This document shows, piece after piece, positions 33,901-45,179 of a stretch of 64,000 nt of DNA. The notes under the pieces are model-generated. The model saw nothing but the letters and a program-made list of their open reading frames with translations. It did no database searches and was not told the DNA's origin. This stretch comes from Epiperipatus broadwayi (lineage: Eukaryota; Onychophora; Udeonychophora; Euonychophora; Peripatidae), in assembly GCA_028023455.1 (NCBI GenBank), contig JAQFVV010000020.1:6245092-6309091 (forward strand). The letters are read 5' to 3'. Made by a program: the position numbers and the translations under genes. Position 1 is the first letter of the stretch. Each line of letters begins with the position of its first letter.

Positions 33901-34990
33901 TAGATCAAACTGTAAAGTAAAAAAGTTAAGGATATCCACTGTAAATAGTGTAAATAAATTGTTTATTTATTTGTTGTTAGTAATAAACTTTGTTAAATTT
34001 TGTTATTTCAAAAATTTTGTGTCCGAGTTATTTATTTCTCCACATCGCTGCATGAAAACACGATATATGCATAATAATCAAAACAAATATATAATTTTGC
34101 ACAAAAGATAAATAGAGAATTATTTTAAGAATTTTAAATATTTTATTGGTATTCATTATAATTAAATAATCATAATTTTACATTATTTTATTGGTCATAA
34201 ATCAGTTATCACAATATTATATTAAATTATATGCTATCAGTTGCCACACATATTTTGTTTATCAGATTATCAAAATGCTACCACGTATTTATTATATCAT
34301 TACATGAAGATATAAGATCATATTATATTGTTTATTTTATTATGATAATAAAAATATAACGAAAAGAAAAGATGTACAGAATTAGTTAAACAATGAAGAA
34401 TATTATTACTGTTATTTATTATTATTAGTTTCAGTGTAGTAGATTATGACATAAAATCCCTTCTCATATTTTACTACCATATTTTTATTAACTTAGAATA
34501 AACTTTATTAACCTGAGATTATTTTATTGAGCTAGATTATTACAAATAGAAGATTAAGACTTAATTATTAGTTTAATCTTAGTGAGTAGAAGTTATTAAA
34601 GTCGTAAGAATACTATGAGTTTGTTATTTGAAATAGTAATAAAGGGGGATAGTGTTCTTATGCCATTGAGGTAGTATCCTGTGGGATATTGGCTCAATGT
34701 AATCTATCTTGTCACCTGTATTTTCACTTCAAGTCTCATGAAAATATTAAATATTTATTTAATTTATTTTTATAAACTGAACCTTATTCGTATTTTTAAA
34801 TTTGAGCTAGTGAAATATTTTAATTTTAATGCTGAATATTTTAGTTAGTAATTATTAACTGAGATAGAACCTGTTTTATTTTATATCATATATTATCTGG
34901 AAGTGAAGATGCACAAGACTAGGTTAGAATATATATATATATATATAATGTATGTATCGATTATATATATATTTATAAATAATAAATATG
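30961..34990. other. AT-rich region without recognised genes
   Basis: No reading frame with coding character was found, including the 81-codon frame at 31518-31763 (minus). A short tRNA-like word (TGCTCAAGTGGATAAAGG at about 32266) lacks a B box. A moderately richer patch at 34630-34740 is unassigned. Confidence 0.35.
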
Positions 34991-37120
34991 TTTCTGATGG
35001 AAAATCATGATTTAGTTGGCATTCCCTGTGAATAAAAAAATAAGGTTTGTCAAAGCACCAATAAACATATAAGAGGGCAGCTACCCAACTGGACTGGATC
35101 TCACTTTTTTGAGCATGAAAAATTAACCAGGCATTTATTTACTCTGACCCCAGCAGCCATTCAGTATTTTGAGGAAGATGAAGGTGAAAAATTAAGCAAG
35201 CATACTACATAGGCAATTCCACCCACAGTATTAATCATAAAAATTTATCCTTCACCCTCTCCAGGAAGTGGACTCTGATATTTATCAAGACTCACTAATT
35301 TTACATAAAATTTGAATTTCCACAACACTATATATATATATATATACCTATGCACACTCTTACTCTATCATTTCACAAATAATTCCAGCTATGAATATGA
35401 AAGTTTTGTAACTCTCAAAAGTGCTCAATCTTATTTTACTACTTTAATTGGAAATGATAAAAAACGTTTCTTTATCTGTGTATTAGTGCATGATTTAATC
35501 TATATATTTGATTAGTACATAAATATTTTTCATTACCAAAAGAAAATGTATTAAATCATAAATAATATTTATTACTAATTATTAGTATTTTACCTAAAGA
35601 AAATTGTTTGCTGTGTTTTATCATATATTACTGATGTAGGAATAAGTTTTCATATTTAAATAGTTATTGATAATAATGAAGGTCTATACATTTAATTACT
35701 AAAAATATTAATATACAATAAATTTAAATATACCAATTATATCAATTAAGATGAATTGTATAATATGTGTAATGTAAATATCTATAGTATAAAAAAGAAA
35801 TCAATATTTAATGTAACCCTGAATAATCTAAAATATCTCTGTAAAATACAAATTAATAAACCTATGTTTATTTGATGATCAAAATAAGAAACAAATTAAA
35901 CATATTAATTAAAGTTTGCACATTATAAATTAATATATCGTAACTGATAAAGAATCCTGTAAGGAAATCCCTGATGTGCTGAAAAATACGGTGAATTATT
36001 AATATATATGTGGAGTAAATAATTTTAATCACATAGAAGGGTTTAAATATTTATTACATGTTTAAATAATATGCTTGGATTCAATAAAATTTCCTTTGCA
36101 ATTTAAACTATATTTTAATAATTTAATAAATCTATTTTGAAATATTACACTTCCCAAGTAATATAAAATATAAGAGTCTATATTTTTTGTTCATATACTC
36201 TTATGTTTAACTAGGCTGAATGTTAGATAAGGAATGTATATGCTTCACTTATTTTTTATCATTATATTTAACAGGCAATTTTTTTGGTAATTTTAAGGAA
36301 AACCAATTTTTATTTGCATGTTTTCCTTACAGACTGACGGATTACCATTATATTTGGCACCCAAGTGGATTGGTTGGAATAAATTTATTTACATAGCAAT
36401 GTAGCTATATTGCTGTATTTTCATAATATTACATGCTCCTTAAAGTTAGAATGAGTTAAGCACATGGGGAAATAGTATTTAATATTCCCATACATTTTTA
36501 AAAGTAAGAGATAATTATTTTAAAAAAATCTCATCACATGATAATATAAGAATTTTCAGATATGTTAAACAAGTTTAATATTTAAAATGTATTATAAGTT
36601 ATAAAGGATTGTAAAAAAGAAAGAAAAGTATAATGTAAAGTAAACATTTTTTTAAAAATTTTCTCTCTTTGTTAATTTACTTATCATGTTTAATTTTAGT
36701 TAAAAAATACTAAACAAAAAAGTTTTCTCTTTCCTCAGTATTCATAAATTTTAATTTTAACTTAAGAAATATAAATAATTTTAAAAGAAAAGAAAAAAAT
36801 AAGATTTTAATCATTTTGTTAAATTTTTGTTTTAATTGATTAAAATTGTTTTTCTTTTCTCTTTATCTCTCTCCAATACAAAAATAAGTGTTTATCTTGT
36901 TTTTCTTTTGGCACACAAAATTTTAATTAAAAAATAATGTCAGAAACTATGATTTGAGAGGGTAATAGCTGAACAATTGTTTTTGTCAAAATTGATTAAA
37001 TTGTTTATTATTAAATTTTATTATATAGGAGGCAGGATTATGGTTGGTTGAAGACAGGATTATTTCAAAATTAGGGGTATCATTTAAAGCAAACCTAGGT
37101 GTTTTATAAGAAGCAGTAGT
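34991..37120. other. AT-rich region with one richer patch
   Basis: The patch at 35010-35290 has balanced composition (GGGCAGCTACCCAACTGGAC) but no extended frame; it may be a repeat remnant. The rest is low complexity. The frame at 35312-35515 is partly a (TA)n microsatellite. Confidence 0.35.
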
Positions 37121-37121
37121 T

Positions 37122-37270
37122 TCTGACCCAGCTGTTGAAGAGGACAATCAGTTCTAAGCCAGCTGCTAAAGAAGATAAAAGCAGAATTTTTAACCAAGTT
37201 GTTGCAGAAAACAGCATAAGTCTTAACCAAGCTACTGAAGAGAACAGTAGAAATTTTAATTTAGCTGTGT
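37122..37270 (+). repeat. Degenerate tandem repeat, unit about 33-34 bp, five units
   Basis: Successive units share a core of the form TTNTNANCCAGCTGNTGAAGA and begin GCAGTAGT, ATCAGTTC, GCAGAATT, GCATAAGT and GTAGAAAT. No stop-free frame spans the whole array, so a protein repeat is not supported. Confidence 0.6.
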
Positions 37271-38454
37271 AAAGCACTCTGTGAGTTTAGCTATAAAAAT
37301 ATTTTTTATCATGAAATCCATGTGCTAAATTTAGCTAATAGCTACATATTAGCTACCTCCTTGTAACCTGCTTCACTGGAATAAAATGTTAAAAGAAGAT
37401 ACCCCTGAAGTAATAAGTTTACAAATCTTGTCTCCAACCAAGAGTATAAGTATCTCTATGTGTTAGCCTGAGCAGGAAAATTTATTGAAAGTAAAATGGA
37501 TAAATCCTGGATGCTAGCCTGAAATATTATATTTCCAAATGGAGAAAATTTGACTATGTAAATTAAGATGGAATTAAAAAACATTTAAAAAGAACATCTA
37601 TCTGGAAAAACTGGAATATAAATGTAAAGAAGGCCTCCTAAAAAAAAATTAAAACCATGGTATATGGGTTTTTTGCTTTTAAATGTGCACATTATGTCAG
37701 AGTTTATAAAGTTTTAAAATTAATTAACAATTGATAATAATTAATAGTTTTATTGGTAACTTTTTAAATTCAAACATATATTTTATTCATGTGATTTTTT
37801 TCTTTCAAAATTATAGTTTTTTAAGTAACTTAATTTTTATTAAATTTGACATTTTTTTATTTATTCATTTATCACCCCCCCTAATTATACAAAGGATTAA
37901 ACTAATTTAATTTCTTATCTCTGATTAAAAAATCATTTTTCAATTTATTCCTGCATAAATACTATATCTTTAATTGAAAAGGAAAATATTCATTTATTTA
38001 ACACTCTCAAAAGGTGCGTGCTCAATTAGCTTGAAAGGCTAATATTTGAATGTAATTTTATTTATTGAAAAGAAAATAACTCAATGATAGGAAAGATTAA
38101 TTCAATTAACAAATGAAAATCAAATGGTTCATTTTTCAAATATAAAACTATATCTTTGATAAGAATGTATAAATTTAAATTTTCATATTATCATATCATT
38201 TTTTTAAACTTTTTAAATTATTAACCAGTTTATTAAATAATTGTTTTAAAAAATAATCTAGTGTTATTCTTCCAGCTATCTGTTATTTGAATTGGCAATG
38301 TGATTGATTGATTTCTGAATTTGAGGGATTGTTTTCAAATTATCCCAGTAATTTTAAAATAAATTAGAGTAAACTGTTATATTTATTTATCTCTTGATCA
38401 TAGTAACAGTTTCTGAACTAGATTAGAGCTTAATAATTAATTATATCAATGTAG
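37271..38454. other. AT-rich spacer
   Basis: Nothing recognised apart from simple A/T runs. Confidence 0.35.
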
Positions 38455-38493
38455 AAAGTGTTTGTGCGAGCCAAAAAAGGTTGGGAAACGCTG
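38455..38493 (+). mobile_element. hAT-like terminal sequence
   Basis: GCCAAAAAAGGTTGGGAAAC followed by GCTG is the complement of a hAT-type end (CAGCGTTTCCCAACC plus a T-run). It matches the end at 19044-19059. The other end of this element was not found. Confidence 0.4.
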
Positions 38494-38982
38494 ATGACCC
38501 TAGATGATGCAAAAATATCACCTCTAAAGTCCTTGCACTGCATTTTTATACTTTGTTTTCATTATTAGAAATTTAGTTTATAGTTGGCCAATATACTAGT
38601 AGTGCTATGTGGACAGAGAATTTATGATGATCAGCATGGTTATGTATCCCAGCATAATGTTTTTTATAATTATGAGTGATAGATTAGCAGTTAAGTATGT
38701 GCATACAGAGTTTTGTGCTATATTTTTGCCCTAAGTTTGGAAGTGGCTAGATAATTAGCCTGGTCTATAGTGGATCCGTTTCAAATCCAGACACAAGATT
38801 GATTGTTGATTTTTGACTGTTCATTATTGATTGATGATTAATTATTATTATTCTGAAATATTGGAGATGTACCTTATGGTTTTGTTCATGCTGACTATTT
38901 GCTTTTAATCACTGGACCTTAGTTATTTCTTTTATATTCTATATTCACTGAATATTCATTTATTCTATATTTATTATATTTG

Positions 38983-39004
38983 TATAATTATATACACAAC
39001 TTTT
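38983..39004 (+). repeat. 22-bp direct repeat, left copy, at the PLE boundary
   Basis: The word starting TATAATTATATACACAAC and ending CTTTT is repeated exactly at 42139-42160. The two copies bracket the minus-strand Penelope-like element and are best read as its target-site duplication. Confidence 0.8.
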
Positions 39005-39127
39005 CATTTCTTTTTCTTTTTAAATTATAGCTCCATGATAATAAATATATAAATTCAACATTCTTTCTTTTTCTTTTTAAAACTTGTTTTATTCCAAACT
39101 ATAATTTTTTTCCTCTTCCATACAATG

Positions 39128-39156
39128 TTTCAACTACATTCTATAGTCATTATCAA
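39128..39156 (-). ncRNA. Hammerhead-like core in the PLE-1 3' region (degenerate)
   Basis: On the minus strand: TTGATAA, a 6-bp stem II (GACTAT with GTAGTT, two G-U pairs), then GAAAC followed by ATTGTA, which could give a minimal stem III. Position 3 is U and position 8 is A, so that pair is changed together. I could not pair stem I, so this copy is probably inactive. PLEs are known to carry hammerheads in their terminal repeats. Confidence 0.45.
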
Positions 39157-39453
39157 GTTTCCTTAAAAAAATAATAATAAAATAAATAAAAATAAAAAAC
39201 AAAAATAATAACACAAATAAATAAAATATTAATACATTCCAAATATATAATATTCAAATAAAACCACAATATTATTATCATCTACAAATACAATTATTTA
39301 CCTCCTTCCCTATCTTTAATTATTTCTTTTAAAATACCTTTATAATTTAATACTCTTCTTATATAAATTTATTATCTATTCTCTAAATCTTTACCCATGA
39401 ACATTCTTTTTATACCTCATCCCCCCTTTTTTATATATTATTCCTATATTATC

Positions 39454-40056
39454 TTATTTTTTATCTTTATTTATTAACATTCTATTTAATACTGGTTTAT
39501 ACTGATCTATATATACTTCCTCTTTTTTTATTCTCTCTTTAAATTTTTTAACACATTCCAACGCCCTTATATCAAAATTTTCATGCTTAAATTCCTTTTT
39601 ATGAATATATATAGCAGATTTTTTATCATATAAATGCTGCCTTAATCTAGTTTTTAATTTATTCTTACTTGTTCCTATATAAGTCATATTTACATTACTT
39701 TTATCACAATCCATACATTTAATTATATATACTGAATTTATACATTCTAAAATATCAATTTTATCATAATCATTTATTAACTCCCCCAAACATTGTTTCC
39801 TTTTATAAACAGGGCAAATTAATGTATTATATCTCCTATTAAAATATCTAAAAAATTTCTTAATTTTAAAAAATAAATATCTTGATACCCTAAATCCTAT
39901 ATACATTATTTTATTTTCTCCATTTTTATTCAATTTAATCTTTCTTTTTATATTTTCAATATTATAATTAGATATCAATCTTTTTACAATATATTCAGGA
40001 TAATCATTTTTAATACATTCCCCCCTAATATTATTTATTTCATTCTTAAAAAACAT
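39454..40056 (-). pseudogene. PLE-1 GIY-YIG endonuclease domain
   Basis: C-terminal nuclease of the Penelope-like polyprotein, which in these elements cuts target DNA. Within 200 codons, a cysteine pair region (LICPVYKRKQC near residue 80) precedes SVYIIKCMDCDKS near 110 and MTYIGTSKNKLKTRLRQHLYDK near 123-145, giving the Y...YIG, R and H residues of the GIY-YIG fold. The end KPVLNRMLI carries the conserved Asn. The frame is open but is detached from the reverse transcriptase by a stop in the NNW-SDIEKHC segment and a frameshift upstream at about 40290. A truncated plus-strand copy of the same domain is at 42485-43111. Confidence 0.8.
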
Positions 40057-40288
40057 TTCATTTGAACATACCTTAACAGCCCTAATAATCTTATTATTAA
40101 CAATATTAAACTTGCAATGTTTTTCAATATCAGATTACCAATTATTAGCTATTCCAAAATATGTATTCTTTCTAAATACTGTTGTATCTATATAAATTAT
40201 TCCATTCATTTCAAATTTTTAAAAAATTTTTATATCCATATAATCAATTACATTGTTATTTTCTTTTTCCATTGTAAACTTTATTTTA

Positions 40289-40969
40289 TTATTTTTTTGT
40301 ATTTATACACCCCAAAAAATTATTTGCTTTTCTAACATTTCCATTAAAAATCAAAAAATAATCATCTACATATCTATTATAAAAAATTGGCTTATTTTTT
40401 CCATTATTTAAAAAAATCTCTTTTTCAAAATTACTCTTATATACATTTGCTAAAAACCCACTCAAACTATTTCCCATAGTTAATCCATGTTTCTGTTTAT
40501 AAAATTTATCTCCATATCTAAAAATAAGATCTTTACAACAAATAATCAATAATTCAGACAAAATATAAATTTTCATCTTGTTTTTAATATTTTTATCTTT
40601 TCTATATAAATCAATAATATAATCTATTGCAATTTCAGGATCAATATTCGTATGCATATTAACAATATCAAATTTAACAAAAACAATATTTTTAAAATTA
40701 TTCTCTTTCAAAAAATTTTTTAATTTATTTATAAATTGTATAGAACTACTTACATTATTTTTTTCAAATAAACCCATATATCTTTTAAATATTTTATTAT
40801 ATACCCATTTAGATACATTTTCATAATACAAATACATACCATTAACAATTGGTCTCATTGGAACACCCTCCTTATGAACTTTAGGAATACCTTTTATTTT
40901 TGCACAATTTACATCCATTCTTTTTAATCTAATCATTTCCAATTTATCAATAAAACCTTTTTCATACAT
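40289..40969 (-). pseudogene. PLE-1 reverse transcriptase core
   Basis: Polymerase palm and fingers of the Penelope-like protein, 226 codons. GIPKVHKEGVPMRPIVNG near residues 28-45 is the characteristic PLE block. FVKFDIVNMHTNIDPEIA near 98-115 carries the first catalytic Asp. KQHGLTMGNSLSGFLANVYK near 163-182 and NRYVDDYFLIFNG near 198-210 carry the catalytic YVDD. The upstream fingers block (TSSMVVMNKEEYNYKMLNLL) lies at about 41000-41090 in another frame because of an indel. The reading frame shifts at 40290 just before the thumb region. Catalytic residues are intact; the copy as it stands cannot yield a full protein. Confidence 0.85.
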
Positions 40970-41119
40970 TACTGAAACAATATTATTAATTTTTTTTATT
41001 CGTATTTATACTTTCATCTTTATTAATTCTTTCAAAATACTTATCTTCTAATAAATTTAACATCTTATAATTATATTCTTCTTTATTCATAACAACCATA
41101 CTGGATGTTTTATCCCCTC

Positions 41120-41877
41120 TTAAAAAAACACATCATTATATTTTTCACACATTTTTTTACCAATATCCCATTCTTCATATCTTCTAACATAATCGTTATT
41201 ATTATATTTTAATTCATATTCTAAATTTTTAAATTCATATCTCAAATCATTTAATAAAAATTTCTTATCTTTCCAATCATAACCCAAATTATCACATTTA
41301 CTTTCAATCAGTTTTAATTTTGTCCTAATCTCAATAACTTGTTTATTAATATTAACATATTTTTCTGGTACATGTTTTAATCCTTTTTCTAAAAATTTCA
41401 ATTCTTCATTATTAAATTTTTTATCAGTTAAATTAATAACAAAATTTTTTTTATCAATAATATTATCATATTTTATATTCTCTTCATTATATTTATCATG
41501 ATAATTTTTATAATTATTATTATCTAATAAAATATTAAATTTTTTATTGTGCCTCTTTATAACCTTATCTTTCATATAATAAACCTTATTTAAAAATATA
41601 TATTTTAATTCATTCTCTTCCTGAATCGTGACCCATCTCACTAACACATTATATATATATCCTTAACTATTTTTAAACCTTTAGCTTTCTTTTTATATTT
41701 TAATTTTATCTCTCTTTTTAACAATTTTATTTCCCTTTTTTTTTTTTCAAATTTATATCCAAACAACTTTATAAACTTATTTAATATTAAAAATTTAGGT
41801 ATTATAATATTACTCAAACATTTTTTAAAAAAAATAATATCCAATATTATTTTAATGATCTTTAACTTATTATTCAT
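41120..41877 (-). pseudogene. PLE-1 N-terminal region
   Basis: Two overlapping frames (41877-41641 and 41647-41120), Lys-, Asn- and Tyr-rich. The block FVINLTDKKFNNEELKFLEK followed by GLKHVPEKYV near residue 75 of the second frame matches the layout of the segment upstream of the polymerase in PLE proteins. The frames overlap by a few bases through an indel near 41645. Further N-terminal residues are readable up to about 42040 in another frame (YEQYGFYECIKIVNQWM). No independent function is assigned. Confidence 0.6.
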
Positions 41878-42138
41878 CCATTGATTAACTATTTTTATAC
41901 ATTCATAAAAACCATATTGCTCATATAACTTTTTATAAACTTTTCTCTCAAATTATCAATAAATATATCCATTTTATCAAAAAATCCTTTATCATAAAGT
42001 CAATAACTATTTCAATCAAATAATGTTTATATTATGTAATTCTTCTTGAACATTCCACTTTATTATTCAAATAATCTTCAATCTTCAAAAAAAAAAAAAA
42101 TCTTCAAAAAAATCCATCCAAGTAAATGAAGTATAAAT

Positions 42139-42160
42139 ATAATTATATACACAACTTTTT
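42139..42160 (+). repeat. 22-bp direct repeat, right copy
   Basis: Exact copy of 38983-39004. It directly abuts the plus-strand PLE-1 fragment. Confidence 0.8.
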
Positions 42161-43242
42161 AATAATGGAAAAAATAAGCCAATTTTTTATAATAGATATG
42201 TAGATGATTATTTTTTGATTTTTAATGGGAATGTTAGAAAAGCAAATAATTTTTTGGGGTGTATAAATACAAAAAATGATAAAATAAAGTTTACAATGGC
42301 AAAAGAAAATAACAATGTAATTGATTATATTGATACAAGAATTTTTAAAAAATTTGGAATGGATGGAATAATTTATATAGATACAACAGTATTTAGAAAG
42401 AATACATATTTTGGATTAGCTAATAATTGATACTCTGATATTGAAAAACATTGCAAGCTTAATATTGTTAATAATAAGGTTATTATGGCTGTTAAGGCAT
42501 GTTCAAATGAAATGTTTTTTAAGAATAAAATAAATAATATTAGAGGGGAATGTATTAAAAATGATTATCCTGAATATATTGTAAAAAAATTGATATCTAA
42601 TTATAATATTGAAAATATAAAAAGAAAGATTAAATTGAATAAAAATGAAGAAAATAAAATAATTTATATAGGATTTAGGGTATTAAGATATTTATTTTTT
42701 AAAATTAAGAAATTTTTTAAGTATTTTAATAGGAGATATAATACATTAATTTGCCCTGTTTATAAAAGGAAACAATGTTTGGGGGAGTTAATAAATGATT
42801 ATGATAAAATTTATATTTTAGAATGTATAAATTCAGTATATATAATTAAATGTATAGATTGTGATAAAAGTAATGTAAATATGACTTATATAGGAACAAG
42901 TAAGAATAAATTAAAAACTAGATTAAGGCAGCATTTATATGATAAAAAATCTGCTATATATATTCATAAAAAGGAATTTAAGCATGAAAATTTTGATATA
43001 AGGCCATTGGAATGCATTAAAAAATTTAATGAGAGAATAAAAAAGAGGAAGTATATATAGATCAGTATAAACCAGTATTAAATAGAATGTTAATAAATAA
43101 AGATAAAAAATAAGATAATGTAGGAATAATATATAAAAAAGGGGGAAGGGGTATAAAAAGAATGTTACTGGGTAAAGATTTAGTGAATAGATAATAAATT
43201 TATATAAGAAGAGTATTAAATTATAAAGATATTTTAAAAGAA
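42161..43242 (+). mobile_element. PLE-1 fragment, plus strand, truncated at both ends
   Basis: Closely similar to the minus-strand copy. It starts inside the reverse transcriptase (NRYVDDYFLIFNG at about 42184) and runs through the linker (frame 42215-42430, closed by a TGA at NN-YSDIEKHC) and the GIY-YIG domain (42485-43060, then a frameshift, ending near 43111). Homology stops at about 43242, within the 3' untranslated part. With the minus-strand unit it forms an inverted pair, a common PLE arrangement. Confidence 0.8.
42485..43060 (+). pseudogene. PLE-1 GIY-YIG domain, truncated plus-strand copy
   Basis: 191 codons, nearly identical to the domain at 39454-40056. VYIIKCIDCDKS and MTYIGTSKNKLKTRLRQHL are present. 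The frame is lost at KKRKYI by a one-base change in an A-run; the remaining codons (DQYKPVLNRMLI) continue in another frame to 43111. Not functional alone. Confidence 0.75.
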
Positions 43243-43244
43243 AT

Positions 43245-43590
43245 GAGGTGACATGGATAATAAATGGTCTTATTATAATATATTAAATATTTTGATGATG
43301 TAATTTAAAACTTTGATGTACATAAAATATTTTATTATTGTATCTTATAGTTATATTAAATGGTAAACAGAAAAAGTGAAAGCATTTTACAGAGTGATAT
43401 TGATAGTTTAAAAATTTTATTTATATACATTTTGATATGATATTTTATATTATAGATTCTCAGTCGGTTATAGTTTTCAATGAGCAGATGTTGGTAAAAA
43501 TATTTACTTATTTAAAAGAATATTTATTTATTTATTTAAATTATAGTATTTTCTATTAATATATTTTTAATTGTAGATTAATATATTCAT
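43245..43590. other. AT-rich spacer with an acceptor-like site
   Basis: Ends with TTTTTAATTGTAG just before the start region of the next ORF. Nothing else recognised. Confidence 0.3.
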
Positions 43591-43591
43591 A

Positions 43592-44316
43592 ATGGATGCT
43601 GCTGATATCCAGATATTGGAAGGCCCTGAAGATAGCCGTCAAAATATTAAAAAAATTCTTCTTAATAAATTTGATGTGTTAAGAACTGATTCAAAAAAGT
43701 TAAATGATAAATTGAATGATTTTAATAATAAATTTGATAAGTGGAAATCTGAATTAAGAAATGTTACAGAAGCGCATAATGCTCAGCTTAAAATGGCTAA
43801 AATTGATTCAGATAAGTTGAAAGTTAAAAAAATGAGTTTAATGAATCTAAAACAGATTCAGATGTCAAATTTGTTATGTTGATGAGTAGATAAAGCAAAG
43901 GTTGAATCTAAAGTTGAACTTCATAAATTTATAAAAATTAGTAAAAGCTGTAGCTCTTACATAGAGGATAATCTTTAGAATAATAATAATGAGAATATTA
44001 TTCTAAATGATAAAAAGTATATAGACAAAATTTTTATTAGTAAAGTTAATAAATTTTTACCTCCATGTGAGGCAGATTGTTTTCAGTTATTTATTAAAGA
44101 TAATTACTCATAGTTACTTAAGAGTTGTAAAAAGTAAATAGTTTTATATAATATCTATTCAAGGAGAGCAAAATATTATAGTCTTAATGAAGTAAAAGAT
44201 TATAATAAAATGATTTGTGGACTTTATTAAAAGATAGTTTAAGGTATTATAAATTCTCTAATGATGAAAGAGATCATTACATAAAAAAAAACATGATTGG
44301 TGGAAAATATAAGTAA
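43592..44316 (+). pseudogene. Decayed ORF of unknown family (coiled-coil N terminus)
   Basis: From the ATG at 43592 (TTCATAATGG context) one frame stays readable for over 200 codons with about five stops. The first 96 codons are open (MDAADIQILEGPEDSRQNIK, then a Lys/Asp-rich heptad-like region, KKLNDKLNDFNNKFDKWKSE). After TGA TGA at 43880 the same frame continues (KAKVESKVELHKFIKI, KFLPPCEADCFQLFIKDNY, YSRRAKYYSLNEVKDYNK). A one-base shift near 44230 leads to LLKDSLRYYKFSNDERD and a final stop at 44314. Stops of TAG, TAA and TGA type within otherwise protein-like sequence suggest C-to-T decay. It resembles a gag or ORF1-type retroelement protein in composition, but I recognise no family. 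Confidence 0.45.
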
Positions 44317-44377
44317 ATCAAATCTAGTGAGAAAGTTTGGTTGATTTATACATCAATTGGGAAAACAACCCTTCATT

Positions 44378-44552
44378 TCTTCAGAGATAAAGATCACAAT
44401 CCCCTTTTTGGTCTTGTTTTTTAATTAATTAATAAACACTACTTAATATTTTCAAAGATAAAGATCTTAATCTCTTGGGTTTTTAAAAAAAATATTTATG
44501 CATGAATTGAAAAATAACTTAATTTTTTTAGAGATATAAAATTTAATCTCTT
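44378..44552 (+). repeat. Three diverged tandem units of about 72-74 bp
   Basis: The block TTCAAAGATAAAGATCTTAA with TCTCTT recurs at about 44380, 44452 and 44526 with substitutions. The spacing is regular. No coding potential. Confidence 0.5.
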
Positions 44553-44735
44553 CTTTTTTATTTTTTGGAAAATAAAATTATCTATTTATTAAAAATGATG
44601 CTACACAAAAAAAAAAGTATTATTCATCTTTTTCTTTTTACAGCAACACTTAATAAAACTTAAATATTTATGTCCTAAAACTATCTTAAATTTTGTCATA
44701 TGATTATTTCTTTCATTTAAATCTCTTGTTAAGTT

Positions 44736-44842
44736 GTCAAGCAGTGGTGGTCGAGAGGTCAGCGACAGATGCTTTACAAGCAGTTGTCCCAGGATAGCGG
44801 GTTCACTTCCTGGCTGAACCTATGACACATGAGAAAAAAGTA
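44736..44842 (+). mobile_element. tRNA-derived SINE copy with 12-bp target-site duplication
   Basis: Head GTGGTGGTCGAGAGGTCAGC (A-box region), B box GCGGGTTCACTTCC, tail CCTATGACACATGAG followed by an A-run. A perfect direct repeat TCTTGTTAAGTT lies at 44724-44735 and 44843-44854. Same family as the SINEs at 1390 and 63498. Confidence 0.8.
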
Positions 44843-45179
44843 TCTTGTTAAGTTAAATCTATCTAAATTCTTAATAAATAATTAGATTATCTTTAAGCTA
44901 ACATGAGCAAAATGATTCCTTACAATAAATTAATTCTAATATTCTCATGGATAAATGATGAATTCTTAGTATTATTTTTGGGAATTTCCATATAGCAAAA
45001 ATATAATAGCTAAATAGGTTACATTTCATACCATAACAAGTACTTTTAGAGACTTTTTTCTCAAATCATAAGAATGGGTGTGGTGAGATTTAAAATTATT
45101 ATTGTTTATTTTGGTATTTCCTCCTCATACTCAAATTCTATTGGTTGAGAAGTTTAAAAAAATAATTTATCTTTGAAAA

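Larger units (their letters stand above)
39005..42138 (-). mobile_element. Penelope-like element (PLE-1), minus strand, nearly complete
   Basis: Retroelement of about 3.1 kb with one long coding unit broken into four frames. From the 5' end (right): an N-terminal region (41877-41120) with the block NLTDKKFNNEELKFLEKGL, the reverse transcriptase (about 41120-40289) and a C-terminal GIY-YIG endonuclease (40056-39454), then an untranslated 3' part. This order is specific to Penelope-like elements. A 22-bp direct repeat flanks the unit. Only a few indels and one stop interrupt the frame, so it is fairly young. Composition is extremely A/T-rich even in coding parts, matching the host. Confidence 0.85.

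Noticed and set aside
38736-38800. Another SINE or tRNA gene
   Set aside because: GTTTCAAATCC is B-box-like and a weak A box precedes it, but no tail, duplication or cloverleaf is visible.
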